Assembly (NCBI RefSeq): GCF_000283155.1 | Contig: NW_004454178.1 | Location: 26,282,501 to 26,346,500 of the forward strand | DNA from: Ceratotherium simum simum | Lineage: Eukaryota > Chordata > Mammalia > Perissodactyla > Rhinocerotidae | DNA: 64,000 nt | Direction of reading: 5' to 3' | Shown here: one piece after another, positions 23,206 to 38,470 of the stretch | How the letters are laid out: each line of letters opens with the position of its first letter | Numbering within the stretch: position 1 is the first letter of the stretch | Notes under the pieces: generated by a model | Databases searched by the model: none | What the model was told of the DNA's origin: nothing | The model's input: only the letters and a program-made list of their open reading frames with translations | Position numbers and translations under genes: made by a program

Positions 23206-25593
23206 GACAACATGTAACCTTGAGATTGTTCCCGTGCGTCTGAGAACCAGGCCCAGGACCACGTTCCTGGGGGCTCCCCTGGTCCCCCGGAGCACCCGGC
23301 CCTGTGGTCGGGTAAGGTCTCCCAGGGATACCCAGCCTGAGAAGTGCCCCACCGGCCAGGCCGGCCCGGCATAGGCTGCACGGTGCCTGCTCTGGAGCCT
23401 GCAGAGGCTGATGTGAGGCCCCAGAGGGAGACTGCTGTCCACCTCCAACGCAGTGACACGACTCCTGAAGCGCCACTGTGGGGAGAAACAGGGTCCGGAG
23501 GCAAGTCCAGCCTTGCCCTAAAGCGGCAGCACCAGCCTCAAGTCTCAAGGGTCTTCTGATGTTTCTTTGCTTCCTAGCACCACCTCCGATGACCCTCACA
23601 TACATTGGGCTTATTTGTCAATTTCTCATTTATGTTTTCTCTTGTAAAAGCTACAAATTCAATTGACACATACGTGAGAACATAAAAAATTAGTGTCTTT
23701 CTTAATCCTAGTTGGCACAAAAAGCCACACTGCAAGTTTAGGGTCCATCTTCCAATCATATGCTGTTTGAACGCTCCCTATTATATTGATGGATGAGGAC
23801 GGGAGTGTGCAAAGGACAGTGAAAATACAGGGAACAAATGCAATTCAACAAGTAGCTGCCGAGTTCTCTCCTCAGCCAGGCGCTGTGCAGGGCCTGCAGG
23901 GAAGCCAGAAACGAGCAGCTGTGTGCAGAGCGAGGGCTGTGAACACAGTACCAGGTCAGAGGCTTGAGAGGATAGGAGACCTACATGGCACACAGTGCTG
24001 TGGCCTCGAAAGACGGAGAGCAGGGACGGGGCCCCACTGGTCTCGAGGAGGCCAGGTAAAAGAGGACTACCTGAAATAACAGGCAAAGACAGACCACAGT
24101 GATCCTTCAGATTTCTAAGATGAGATAAAGATATGGGACTGTGATGGCAGAAGTTCAAAGGCTGCTGTCGAGTAGAAGAGTAACTCACGCCCGACACGGG
24201 GCGAGCACACGCCCTGGAGAGGAGAGAGCTCAAGTCTAGTTGTTTAAATTGCTTTTAGGAGTCACAGAAATGTGAGGCTACAGCTTCAAAGACAATGAAA
24301 CCGGCAGCCTGTTGAGGGGGACTCCTGCCAGTTATGAAAGGCCTGCAAATCAAGGCCACTGTGTGGGCTGCAGGCAGTCACCTGGAGTAACTTCATCTTT
24401 CTGTGACTTTTGGCTGACAAGTGACCATTTCCCGCAGCCAGCCTAACTCAGACATTTCTCCCAGTCCCAAACCAGAGACACATCGTTATGCTCACAACCA
24501 AACACACCATGGGCCAGGGCCCTCAGCGGGATGCAGGCCCGTCCATCGCAGAGCAGAGCAGCAGCTGTCAGAGATGCGGAGGCTCTCGCACCAGCAGGTC
24601 CAGGCCGCTCAGCATCCCACCGGTCCTTCCTCTCTCTGTGATCCCAACAGCCAAGAAGAGCGGGGGAGGGAGCGTCTGCGCTCAGTGTCGGGGAAGTAAA
24701 GGGCATTGTGCTTGCCCTCGTGGACCCCTCAACTCCTCCATCCCAAACCCAAGGATGCTTATTAACAAGCAGAGGATCACAATGGCTGTGGCGGGCCAAT
24801 CACCATAGAGACTGGTGACGTCTTTGTTGCACAGGACCACTAGGTCACTCAGCGTTCTAAAGGCACAACGAGAAGGCCTGGACCTCCAGCAGCTCAGGAA
24901 AGCATCCTCTCCTGGCTTTGTCCAGTGCTGACCTGAGAGGGCCAGCTGAGTCAGGGGGAAACAGCAGCGGGAACAACAACCACCCCAAACCAACAAAAAC
25001 CAAAAGATCAATCAAAACTCCCAAGACCCAGGGCCTCTGATGCAGCTTCCCAGCACTCTCTGGTCTCATGAGGCCTTTGGAAACGCAACCACATGCTCAC
25101 ACGTGGTTCCGTGAGTGTGGACTCAGAGCTGCCTCCAGGCCCACTCTCAGGAGCCACTGGGCACTGTGCTGCAGCTTGCTGAGCCAGATGACACCACTGG
25201 GCAGCCTCGCCCAGCAATTCTGCTGATGATTCTACAGATAGAACTGATCCCACCGGCCTTGGCACATTTACATTCCCTCATCTTTTCAACAACGATTATT
25301 AAATGAACACACTGAGCAAAGTGTTTTACGTCTACAAGGAGGGGTAACCAGGATCCTGCAGATGATGGAATTCCTGGCCAGAGGCAGAAACAGATGGATG
25401 TACCAGTTATTCTGCATGGCACTGGTGGGCACCGGCGGGCACCGGCGGGCACCAGCCATCTGGGTGCAGGCTAAAGCCTGAGGAAGCAAGGCGGGCTGAG
25501 TGACATCCACCCATGGGCCGTGTAGGTCTCTCGAACGGGCGTCTGGGAAGCATCAGGCAGCACAAGGGTGTAGGCTTTTAATTCCCCACCTCT
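23206..25593. other. Intronic stretch without recognised genes
   Basis: GC-rich 23230-23420. A block at about 23845-24110 resembles old mammalian interspersed repeats (GCCAGGCGCTGTGCAGGGCC) but is too diverged to name. A 10 bp unit GGGCACCGGC is repeated in tandem at 25427-25456. Nothing else is supportable. Confidence 0.45.
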
Positions 25594-25801
25594 GTGCTGT
25601 CCAGTGTAGTAGCCACTAACCACAGGTGGCCACGGAGCGCCTGAAATGCAGCCCGTCCAAGTGGAGAGGTGCTCTGCGCATCTGGTCCGCAATGGTTTAC
25701 TGAGACTCAGCACGAGCAGAACTTTTATACTGATTACATGTTGAAATAACATTGTAGAAATATGAGAATAAATAAAATATATTAAGATTAATTTTACCTT
25801 T
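25594..25801 (+). mobile_element. DNA-transposon-like element, left part
   Basis: Starts GTGCTGTCCAGTGTAGTAGC and runs into an AT-rich interior ending TTAATTTTACCTTTT. It resembles a common nonautonomous mammalian DNA transposon whose ends read (A)GTGCTGTCCAATA. The right part resumes at 26295 after an LTR insertion. Confidence 0.6.
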
Positions 25802-26286
25802 TGGTAGCCAGGCTCCCAATGGCCCCCAGTGACCCCTGCCTCCTGGTGTTCACCCCTTGTCTAGGCCCCTCCTGGGATGTACTGGGGTCGGTCCGTGTGA
25901 CCAGTAGAACAAGGCAGGGAAGGGGTTACGTCACTTCCAAGATTAGGTCAAAGGAGACACTGAGGCTTCCACCTTGGTTACTTGAATCCTGGTCTCTTGG
26001 ATTGTTCCCTCTGGGAAAGCTGTGTTGGGAGAGGCCCACGTGATGAGGACCAGAGGCCTCCTGCCCACAGCCACGTGGTAAGCTCGGAAGGGGATCCTGC
26101 AGCCCCAGTCAACCCTTCAGATGAGACTGCAGCCCTGAGAGCTTGACCGCAGCCTCACGAGAGACCCTGAGTCACAACCCAGCAAAGCAGCTCCTGGGTT
26201 CCTGACCCACAGAAACTATCAGATAACAAGTTTGTTGTTTTAAGCTGTGGGGTAATTTGTTACATAGCAATAAATAACTTACACAA
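25802..26286 (+). mobile_element. MaLR/MLT1-type solitary LTR nested in a DNA transposon
   Basis: Carries the MaLR 3' signature: GACCCACAGAAACTATCAGA, TTGTTGTTTTAAGCTGTGGG and TAATTTGTTACATAGCAATA. About 485 bp, plus-oriented, non-coding. It separates the two parts of one older element, so it inserted later. No clear short target-site duplication could be read. Confidence 0.75.
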
Positions 26287-26294
26287 TCTGTCTT

Positions 26295-26392
26295 TTCTTT
26301 TGCTTTGTTTTATGGTGGCTACTACAAAATGTAAAGTTACCTATATAATTTTAGTATACCCTGTATATTTCAATTGGACCGTGTTGCTCTAC
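26295..26392 (+). mobile_element. DNA-transposon-like element, right part
   Basis: Reads TGGTGGCTACTACAAAATGT, an AT-rich interior, and ends CAATTGGACCGTGTTGCTCT, the inverted counterpart of the left end at 25594. Together the two parts make one interrupted element. Confidence 0.6.
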
Positions 26393-29222
<2,830 letters not shown>

Positions 29223-29238
29223 CCCTCAACTTTTTAAA

Positions 29239-29447
29239 GATTTTATATATTTATTTATTTATTTATTTCCCCCCGACAAAGCCCCAGTAGATAGTTGTAT
29301 GTCACAGCTGCACATCCTTCTAGTTGATGCATGTGGGACACGGCCTCAGCATGGCCGGAGAAGCGGTGTGTCGGTGCACGCCCAGGATCCGAACCCAGGC
29401 CGCCAGCAGCGGTGCGCGTGCACTTAACCGCTAAGCCATGGGGCCGG
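29239..29447 (-). mobile_element. ERE-type SINE, minus orientation, with about 16 bp target-site duplication
   Basis: Its right end reads CATGGGGCCGGCCC, the reversed ERE head, and its left end is a T/ATTT-rich tail. The direct repeat CCCTCAACTTTTTAAA occurs at 29223-29238 and 29448-29463. It is in the same orientation as HDAC4 transcription. Confidence 0.93.
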
Positions 29448-29463
29448 CCCTCAACTTTTTAAA

Positions 29464-32400
29464 CGTACTTATTTTTTTTCTAATTGGGTATCAGCCTTGA
29501 CATATTAAAAGGTTTTTATTTGATATTTACGTGAGAAAAATCTACACAAACTGTGTTTTCATGAACAGGACAGGAAGGGTAGTATCCCGACCCCCCCACC
29601 ACAAGCTGGTCAAGGCTGGATTTCATTAATTTCATTTCTTTTTTTGATCATTTTTATTATGAAATATAGAAAAATGGGAAAACTGTGTAAATAACACCAG
29701 TTTTATAAAACCTCAATATTTGCTTCAGACTTTCTCTTCAGGAATAAAGTATTACAGAGCACAGGGAAGAGAGCTCAGCACACAACCTCAGAGAGAAGAA
29801 AAAGAGAAAGTGACTCGACTTCTTAAAGGAAAGTTCGGTTCACGTTTTCCTTGCCCAGGAGGGGTATGTTACCCTGCTTTCACAGGAGGGCACCGCTGAC
29901 GCTTCCTAAACACATCACCCCTGCGGATGAGCACCAGGTCCTCCAGGCCTCTTTCTAGCTGCATCCACGGGTGCACCACAGCGTCTCCATTAACCTGTGA
30001 ACCTGCCCAGTTACTTCAGAGATCACAGGTGAGTTACTTAACAGACTCCTCGGCCGGTCTGCCTTTGCTCTCTAAGGATAAGCCTGACTCGCTGAGTTCT
30101 ACACACCCAGTCACTGATGGATTTAGCCCGCGACTGTTTTATTGAGAACGTCTGAGTCACGTTCGCGGGTGAGATTAGCCTATAAGGTCTCTCTCTCATA
30201 CTCGTTTGTCTGGTTAAGCAGTGATATTTTAGCTTAAGTAAATAAGCACAGGGAATTCATGAAATAATCTTATTGCCCTGTATTTCGTAAGCTGTATCAC
30301 CTCGTTTGCTCTACAGCGGGTGGGGCCAGGTGTGACCCCCCCACTTATAAGATGTGCCATGGTGACCTAAGATCTTGTGCAAGGCCATCCCTAAGATGCT
30401 GGGCAGAAGAAGACCCATCTGCTGCTCATTTTAGCATATTCTCTCCTATTTCTAATTTTTCATAGATGGGGGTCAGGGAGACCATCAGAAATGTCTAGTA
30501 GTTAATCTCTTTAAATGCACATAAGACAACCTTTAAGGTATCCTTTTTATTAACTTCAAAAATATGATGGGCCAAACGTTTCTACACACACTTCCACTTA
30601 CTGAAGAAATATGCAGGGCCTCTGCTCTGTGCTGGATGCTGGGGACAGTTGCCTGTCCAGCCTGGAGCAGGCCCACGTGGGACACCAGAGAGGAGAGGCC
30701 AGTGGGGCTGATGGAAGGCCCTGGGAGGGTCCACACAGGGGCTGTATCTCCCCGAGATGAAAGTGGCAGCGTGAGCAAGGACCCAGGGGTCCCGGCGTAA
30801 GTGGAGGGTGGTGGGGACACTGAGGGAGAGGAGGAGCCCGGATCCCTGCTCAGAGAGAAGCCTGCATCTGTAAATCCTGGAGTCCCCGCAGGCCCGGGCG
30901 GGGTGCTGCCCTCCCTGGGCAGCGAGGGGGAGGCAGGCCTCAGACCCAGAGGGGCCGGCAGCAGGGTTCTGGGGGCTGACAGAGAAGAGGGTGGTGGCCT
31001 CGGGGAGGATGCTGCAGGTAGAAGCAGCGGCTCAGCTGCTGGCCAGGCTGGGCTGTTTCAATGGCTCCTTCTGAGTAACGGGGTGAGGCAGGCTGTGCAT
31101 ACCCACCACACGCCAGTGCGGTTCAGTTTGTTTACTCAAACTTTTCTCAGATTCTCCTGGGCCTGGAATCACAGGGAATCTGATAAGGCAACACTGCCTG
31201 GAAGCCCTGGTTAGTCATTCCACAGACACCCAAGAGTGGATGGGTCCAGGTGAAGGGTCTGCCGAAATGGCCAGGAGACCTGTAGAAGCACCCCCTCCTG
31301 CCTGGGGTGCACAGACGGAAGGCATATGTGGGTGCCAAGGTTGATGAGCAAATGCTGTCTCCAGCAAATGCTATCTCCAGCACAACGTCGTCATGTTCTC
31401 CAAGTGTTAGAAAGGGATGGAAGTCCTGCCTCATTTACCATTTTGTGGTATCACATAAAACTTCATTCTTCTGCTAAAGAAAGTTAAAAGCATAGCAAAG
31501 AGAATGAAAAGCTATACGTTACCCACGTCATATATACCATAACCAACTACTGCCATTTCGTCACCCCTGAAAACAATGCTGCATTCACAGATAGACCCAA
31601 AAACAAGCATTTGAAACTCCACGGGGCAAGGAGACCCACGCAAGGGCCCCCTGAGAAATGCTGCCTTCCCACTTCTAATATGCTCAACACTGGGAAGCCA
31701 GGTGGGTGGGGGCAGTGGCCGACGCTGTCTCCAGGCCCTGCCCTGCACACCAGCTGCGGAGATCAGAACCACAGTCCCCATTCATTCCAGCTGCTGGCGG
31801 GTGCGTCAAACATGACTTGTACTATTTTGGTATCAAAAACTATTTGAAATGCCATGAGTTCTCAACAGAAGCTGCTAGTGCTTTTGACCCAAAGCGCCCT
31901 GAAGAAAACAATAAAACCTTTTCTACTTAAAGAATGCAGCATCAAAACAAAAAAGCCTGTATTCTCATGAATATTTTATGGTAGAGCAGAAAATTGCTTT
32001 TATAGGTTGTGCCTTGAGAAACATATTAATACAATCAGACTCATGACGTTAGTCAAAGCACAAAGACTATATTCAGAGTTTCAATGAGAAATGGCAAGGC
32101 TGTGCTGTGAATTACAAGTTCTCAATCACAAACAGAAAAAATCTGTTAGTCTCTGTCTATTTTTTTTAATAAACGATCATAAAAAAGGACACTAATTTTC
32201 CATTACATGGGTTAGGTCCTCCTTCACAACACCATTTCATGCCATCATATAGATTTGCAATAAAGAGAGGCACTATTCTTTAGAAACACAGCCAAAGTTT
32301 AGGGTCTGTTCAAGTAAAGAATGACTCATTCAAATCTCGGGAAAAATAATAGATATTTCAACTATGTAACCACGATTTCCTCTGACACTGACATTTTCCC

Positions 32401-33199
32401 TGTGTGTGAGCGAGGGAGAGAGACTGGAGGGGGGGGTGGGGAAGGGAGGGAAAAAGACAGAGAGGGTATATTAGAAATGCATAACTTATTTAAAACTGTT
32501 TTCATCTTTTATTGTGAAATGTGTCACACACACTGAAGTACACGTATGTTAAGGTAAAAGAAGAGTAATTAAGAGAACCACCTCCTCATGAAGGAGCTGG
32601 GCATCACTCTCTGTGCCCTCCAAACCATATGCCCCTACCAATGTTCTGGCTTCATTAAGCATCCCCTTGTTTCCTTTAGGGTGATAACATCTACGGATGT
32701 ACAGTTGACAAGAGTGACCCCTGGGAAACCAAGGGCCACTCCCACTGCGGCATCAGAGAGGGCAATCATGTGGACCACACAGCCCTGCATCCTGCTTCTA
32801 CATCCACTATGGCCCCCCTGCAGTCCTCAGGTGTGAGGCACACAGAAGGCCCCGTGGAAAAACGTGCATCCTCAGGTGAGTGAGGCGGTAGGGCAGGGAG
32901 GAGAAGAGGGACAACATGGTCCAGAAAGCTCAACAACAAAGAAGAGTCTGGGGCAGGCTCACTGGCTTCTGTCCTCAGGGCAAGGGGACGGCACATTGCA
33001 CAGGCAGCTTGGGGGCCAGCCCTCCCTCCACACACCTGCCCCAGAAGCAAAGAGCTCCAGCCCAGCCTGGTGGCCCAGTGTCTCCTGCACAGCCCCATCT
33101 TGGGGCAGCCTCCTCCTCCAGGGGATCCCCTTTGTCTCTGCCCTGGAGTAGATGGCCCGATTCCTCCATCCCACTCATTTCCTTCCTTGGTTCATTCTC
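29464..33199. other. Intronic stretch without recognised genes
   Basis: A fragment at about 29640-29720 and another at 32500-32720 resemble antisense old L1 3' ends (TTTTATTATGAAATATAGAA). GC-rich 30870-31020. A 16 bp tandem duplication (GCAAATGCTGTCTCCA) lies at 31348-31379. A purine-rich tract lies at 32408-32465. The remainder shows no recognisable feature. Confidence 0.5.
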
Positions 33200-34720
33200 T
33201 TGTTCTGCAGGAACTCCAAACGTGTCTTGAAAAAGAAAGCATGGGAAGTAAATTCTGCTTGTCCAAGAATGTATTTATCTTCCTCTCAATGTACTGCTAC
33301 TTTGGCTGATGGCATACAGAATTCCAGCTTGAAAATCATTTCCTTGAGGATCGCGAAGGCACCGCTTTAGGGTCTTCTCGCTCCCGATACTGATATTGAA
33401 GATGTGAAGCTGTTCCAATTTCTGGATCCTTTGACCGTCACTTGCTTTTTCTCTCCGGATGTTGGTAAGATCTTCTCCTTGTTCCCAGTGTTCTGAAATT
33501 TCAAAATCATATGGCTTGGGGAGGATCTTCCTTCATCCACTGTCGGGCACTCAGGCGGCCCGTTCACTGTGGCCGCTCCTGTCCTCCAGCTGTGCGGCAT
33601 TTCCTACAATTACTTTGTTGATGATTTCCTTTTTTCTGTTTTCTCCTTCTGAAACTTCTAATATTTGGGTGGTAAGTCTCCTGGAACGATCCTCTAATTT
33701 TGTTTTTCATTCTCTCCTATTTTCCTTTTCTTTGTCTTATGCTCAACTTTAGATGAGATTTCCTTAAATGTATAATCTAACCTTTTCACTAAGTTTTGCA
33801 TAATTTCTGCTATTATATTTTTAACTGACAAATCAAAGAGCCACATGCAGAGAACAAGGCCCCTGAACGTCCTTTCTTATGCTGTCCTGTTCTTATTTAG
33901 TGAACAAAGTATCTTCTCTAATCTCTGAGGACAGCAAGGATGACTTATTAAGAGCTTCTTTTCTCTGCATGGTCTCTTGTCTCCTCCAAGTTGTTTGTTT
34001 TGCTTCTATCATCCCGGCTGGAGCACTGGCGGGTGCTGGGCAACCCCAGGACGTGTCCCTGAGCGAGAGTGGAGGCGTGGGGCCTCGCTGGAAACTGTGG
34101 GTGGAGTGGGATTCTCAATGCCGAGCTTCACTGGAGGGCGCGTGCAGCTAGTACTACTCAGGACACCCGCGGCTCAGTACCCACAGCACTCCCTGCTTAG
34201 GCTGGCACACTTCCCCAGAGAGGAGGAGCCTTCCCATCTCAGCCTGGAGGGCAAGGCTGAGCCTTCAGGGTACTGAGTGAGGGTCTCTGCACCTGGTCTC
34301 ATCAAGAACATTGTAACTCGTGCCCCTGTTCCTGCACAGTCCCAGGCCCGGGCGTCTGGATTATATTCTCCAGAGGAAAAAACCTCCAGTCCCCCCACCT
34401 GGTGGGGGGACTCGGTCAGGCAGCACAGCGGGGCAGGTCGTTAGGGGTCTACCTGGTCCGCTTCTATGCTCCCCTCTGTCTTGGCCCATTCTCTTTTCAT
34501 TCCTGCTCCAGAGGGAATGGGGCTGCTCTGTGAGGATGGCGGGATGGCGGCATTGATCTGGGGGGTTCTCGGCTTCACCCACGGTTGGTCTCTGGTTTTT
34601 TTCTGGTCTGCCAAATAAGTTGTGACTTATGCATCTGCTTTCCAACTTCTAGACTGTTGTTGATGTTATTTCCTCTTCTGTTCTCATTTTTGTGAGCTTA
34701 TGACCTTTCTCCGGAATATA
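33200..34720 (-). mobile_element. Old L1M-type 3' UTR, minus orientation
   Basis: On the plus strand it reads as the reverse of the long L1M 3' region: GAATTCCAGCTTGAAAATCA, a segment with CCCAGTGTTCTGAAATTTCA, GATGATTTCCTTTTTTCTGT, CTCTCCTATTTTCCTTTTCT and CTCTGAGGACAGCAAGGATG. Diverged, with no intact frame; same orientation as HDAC4. Confidence 0.6.
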
Positions 34721-34724
34721 TATT

Positions 34725-36000
34725 TGTATTTTTTACGGAAAATTTCAAAAATACACAAAGGCAGAGGGAATAGTATAATCGACTCCCATGGAGCCATCAC
34801 CCAGTTCCAATAACTGTCAACTCATGGCCAATCTCATCTCTTCTCTACGCCCGCCCACAGCCCTACCTTCTAGCTTATACTAAAGCAGACCAGCCATCAC
34901 ATCCCTCTTTTAAAAAACGTAATCAAGTACCATCAACATACCCAAATAGATTAACAACAATGCCATGATATTATCAAAGAGCGAGAAAGTGTTCCCATTT
35001 TTTAGGGAGTCTCATACACGTTTTTTAAACTTTATTCAAATCAAGACCCAAATAAGGTCCATACATTGCAATTGACTGACATCTCTCAAATTCTTTCTAA
35101 TCTAAAGGTTCCCCCCTTCTTCTCCCTTGCCTCTGCACCCCCTCCAATTTATGGGCTGAAGACACTGTTCATCTGTCCCGTGGAGTCTGCATGTCTGTAT
35201 TTTGCTGACTGTACCTGGGGTGCACACGAGCACCGCTGTCTCGGTATTTGCTGTAAACTGGGAGTGGGCTCTGGAGGCCTGATTTCCAGCAAGACCACCT
35301 TCCTAGGAGCAGTTCTGTACTTCCTCAGGGAGCTCCTCCTCTCTCCATGGCTTTTTTTTGTGTTTTTAGCAGCTGACAGTGATCGCTGCCTAGATGATGT
35401 CATCAGGGTTGCCAAGAGTGCCTTTCTAGTTCCATCATCCCCTCTTGGTTTGCTAGCTAGACCATTTCTATAATGAGAAAGGATCCCAAATCAACTAGCT
35501 TGTTACTCTGATAAACAGTTTCTAGAAGAAAGGCAGGGCAAGTGCTTTACTCTCTTCTTTTATTTGCCAATTCTTAATAAGTTGGTCCCCCAGCAGCCTC
35601 CGTATGTGAGCAATGAGGAGGGTTTTGTTTTTTCAAGACCATAATGAACTGAGTCCACTGTAGTTCTGTTCTAACACTCAAATGGTCCCCCATCAAACAC
35701 TGGGAGCCCTTCAGGTTGGCTCCCCAGCCGCTTTGAAACCCACTAGTGGTCTCTGGGAACAGCCCTCTGGTATGCTGTGACAAGATGTTCTGGGCTCTTC
35801 TTGGGCATTTTTTGATCCCCACATGGAATCAAGAAGTTTCTCCAAGGAGAACTGGGTCCCTTCAGTGGGAAACAGTATTTAGAGACCACAGTCTGGGTGC
35901 GGAGTGACCACTGCTTATGACATATATCTTGACTGGAGTTTTTGTGAATTTCAGCAGTGAGCGAAATTAGATACATGTGTTCAATCTGCCATCTTGCCAT
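34725..36000 (-). mobile_element. Second old L1M-type element, minus orientation
   Basis: Plus-strand landmarks include GGAATAGTATAATCGACTCC, CATCACCCAGTTCCAATAAC, CAAATAAGGTCCATACATTG, GACATCTCTCAAATTCTTTC and AGAAGTTTCTCCAAGGAGAA. The same family occurs in the opposite orientation at about 41340-41995. Family name is tentative; the repeated nature is firm. Confidence 0.6.
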
Positions 36001-36785
36001 GGAACTTGGGAATGCCTAGCTTATTAAAAATATCATTCAAAAGGACTGAACAGTCATAATCAAGTTCCATTCAAAATACTCATTTATATGCAACATCATT
36101 TTCCCAAAAGGTGTTCTTAACTGAATTACAATGATTTTATTTAACATTGTGTGTGTCTCGAGGGAAGATGAGGTGTACAAGTCAGAAGTACTTTTTAATG
36201 TAAAGATTTTAAAGTATTCTGTAGGAAATATATATAATGTAAGTGGCTTTTACCTTAGCTTCATATGTAAATGAGTATATATATTTTCTCTTTGCCTCAT
36301 TTAGATGTATATATGCAATGCCAAAGAAATAAGCTTATGTTAACAATTCACTATAATTCAAATTATGCTAAAAAACTAAAACGATTGTGGCACAAGAAGA
36401 AGCTGTTTATTGTTCTGTTTTCAATTGAGATAAAAATGTAAAGAAATAAACATAAATATATATGGAGGTATTTATAGATTTTACAGATGTATTTATGGGA
36501 CTTTTTTTTTTTAAGCTGGTGTGGGCAGGGAGAGATATGCATCATAGTCAGATTATTTTAAACATACCCCTTTGAGTTGTGTTTTCGGTGCATGTGATTT
36601 CTTTGCACAGTTCTAGAAATCAAGGGGCAGCACACGTGTTTAGGCCCTGGATTACCTCCTGCTTCTGCAGTCCAGACAAGAAGGGAGTTGATTACTCTTC
36701 AAAATCAAGGAGAAATATACCAGAGCAGAGCATTTACTCTAAGCTGGAGGCAGGGGAGGATGTCCCGGGCAGGCACACAGCCCTG
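36001..36785. other. AT-rich intronic stretch
   Basis: AT-rich to 36500, with ATATAT runs near 36225 and 36280 and a T-run at 36502-36512. No repeat family or gene recognised; the composition of 36020-36350 would be compatible with conserved non-coding DNA. Confidence 0.45.
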
Positions 36786-36900
36786 TCCTCCTCCTCCTCC
36801 TCCTCCTCACTATGGGATCACAGGTCCTGTGGGCTCACCCCGTCCTCCTCCTCCTCCTGGTCATCACTACGGGATCACAGGTCCTGGGGGCTGACCCTGG
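36786..36900 (+). repeat. Tandem duplication with CCT trinucleotide runs
   Basis: Two units of about 56-58 bp each start with a (TCC)n run and continue with TATGGGATCACAGGTCCTGT or its variant TACGGGATCACAGGTCCTGG. First CCT run 36787-36809, second 36843-36858. Confidence 0.9.
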
Positions 36901-36984
36901 CCTGAGGCTCTATATGTGCTAACTCATTTAAGGTATAAACAAACAACTCCAGAGATGCTGAGTGATACCAGCTCATCCGGGTCT

Positions 36985-37075
36985 GACAGGTGGGGAAATT
37001 GAAGAGCAGAGAGTCTAGGCAACTTGCCCAAGGCCACACAGCAAACGCAAACCCAGAACTGGAACCCGGTTACCA
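36985..37075 (+). mobile_element. MIR SINE fragment
   Basis: Reads GACAGGTGGGGAAATTGAAG, then TAGGCAACTTGCCCAAGGCC, then ACACAGCAAACGC and CAGAACTGGAACCC, the standard MIR core order. Plus-oriented. Confidence 0.85.
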
Positions 37076-37080
37076 GTTAT

Positions 37081-38289
37081 CGGTTATCGTAAGCACAATG
37101 TGGAGGGGGAGGGGGGAGCTCAGGGGCTCACAGGTCACCTGTGGTGGTGGCTCTCAGGCTGGGGGGTGCCAGCAGCACTGGGACTTGGGAACAACTTTGG
37201 GCCCAGGCCCTCTGCGGCAAGCAGGGTCTCTGGGGGCTCCAGTGGTGCTCAGTGATCAGGCACCCCAAAGCCCGAGAGCCCCTGCTCCGGAGCTTTGTGG
37301 AGACACCCACAGGAGCACTTTCTACCCCCAGTGGGCCTGTCTGACCCCTTGCCTCCCTCCTCATGGCTCCGGCTTTGGTTTCGGTCCTGACCAAAGGCCG
37401 GGTCCCCCCTGTAATTACTGGCTCGCTTGGGTGCCCTGCAGTTCAGTGCTCTCCATGAATAAATTCTCTACTTTTCCTCAAAAGCTCCTGGGGCCAGAGC
37501 AGCCATGGGATCAGCCAGGCTCTGCTCAAGGCCAAGACAACAGCCCCACAGGCACAGCCAGGCTGAGTCTGCACAACGAACCAGCACCAGGAAGACAGGG
37601 TTAAAAGTGCAGCCAAATCTGCTGAGCACAAGAGACAGAAGCGGAAAAGCGCTGAAACATCATTTTCACTGCTAAAAATAAAAAGCTACAATTAACACCA
37701 GGTGTGTGTTTTACTCCACTGTTTCTTTATTTACCTAAGTCAGCTTTCACCTCCATCCAACTCGCACCACCTCCCCAAACTACAAGTTTTCAGAATGTTT
37801 CTCCCTGGCAGAAAGTCTAAGATCCATCACTACACTAATAAGGCATGGGACTCAGCCACAGTACCTGCCACCAACTGGGGGCTTTCCCACAGCTGGTGAG
37901 GATCTTCCTATGGCCTTGCTCCCCGCTGCAAGGTCCCTACTGGGCTTCTCCGAGTTGTCCGCTAGCACCAGAGAGAACATTCTAGCAGAGAAGGTAAACC
38001 TGCAGTGCTGCTGGAAGGGTTTTCCCCACAAGCGTACTCTCTCTGTCTACATCCTGGCAAACCAACGTGGGAGACATGAGAGCATGAGATGGAGTCTATT
38101 CATGGAAACCAGTTGTGCAGTCACCAGCTCCAGGCAACAGGGCGGTATTCCCAAGCAAATCTAGTGAGAAAAATCTAGGCTGGGGCCGCTGTGATGTCAC
38201 CTCTCAGGACATCCAGTAGAGAGATCTAGTCTGTCCAAATGTCCACAATGTGAGGTCACAGCGTGAGGAGATGACAAGGCTGTCACCTG
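37081..38289. other. Intronic stretch without recognised features
   Basis: G-rich 37100-37160, otherwise mixed. A 204-codon open frame at 36990-37604 begins in the MIR and shows no domain. No gene recognised. Confidence 0.5.
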
Positions 38290-38470
38290 CAGCCCGGGGC
38301 ATGATAGGAGCGTGCCTCTGGGTCTGGTGTGAGCTCAAATCCACCCCGTGTCCTGGGAGAAGGCGCCCTGGTCTCTGGCCTCCTTTTTCCTCTGTTAATC
38401 AGGGTAACAACAGGATGCCTGCTTGTTGTAGGGCAACATGGGCTAACGTGAGAAGTGCTGGCACGTCGCT
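38290..38470 (-). mobile_element. MIR SINE, minus orientation
   Basis: Reads as reversed MIR: GGTGTGAGCTCAAATCCACC, then CTTTTTCCTCTGTTAATCAG, then AACGTGAGAAGTGCTGGCAC. Diverged. Confidence 0.6.
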
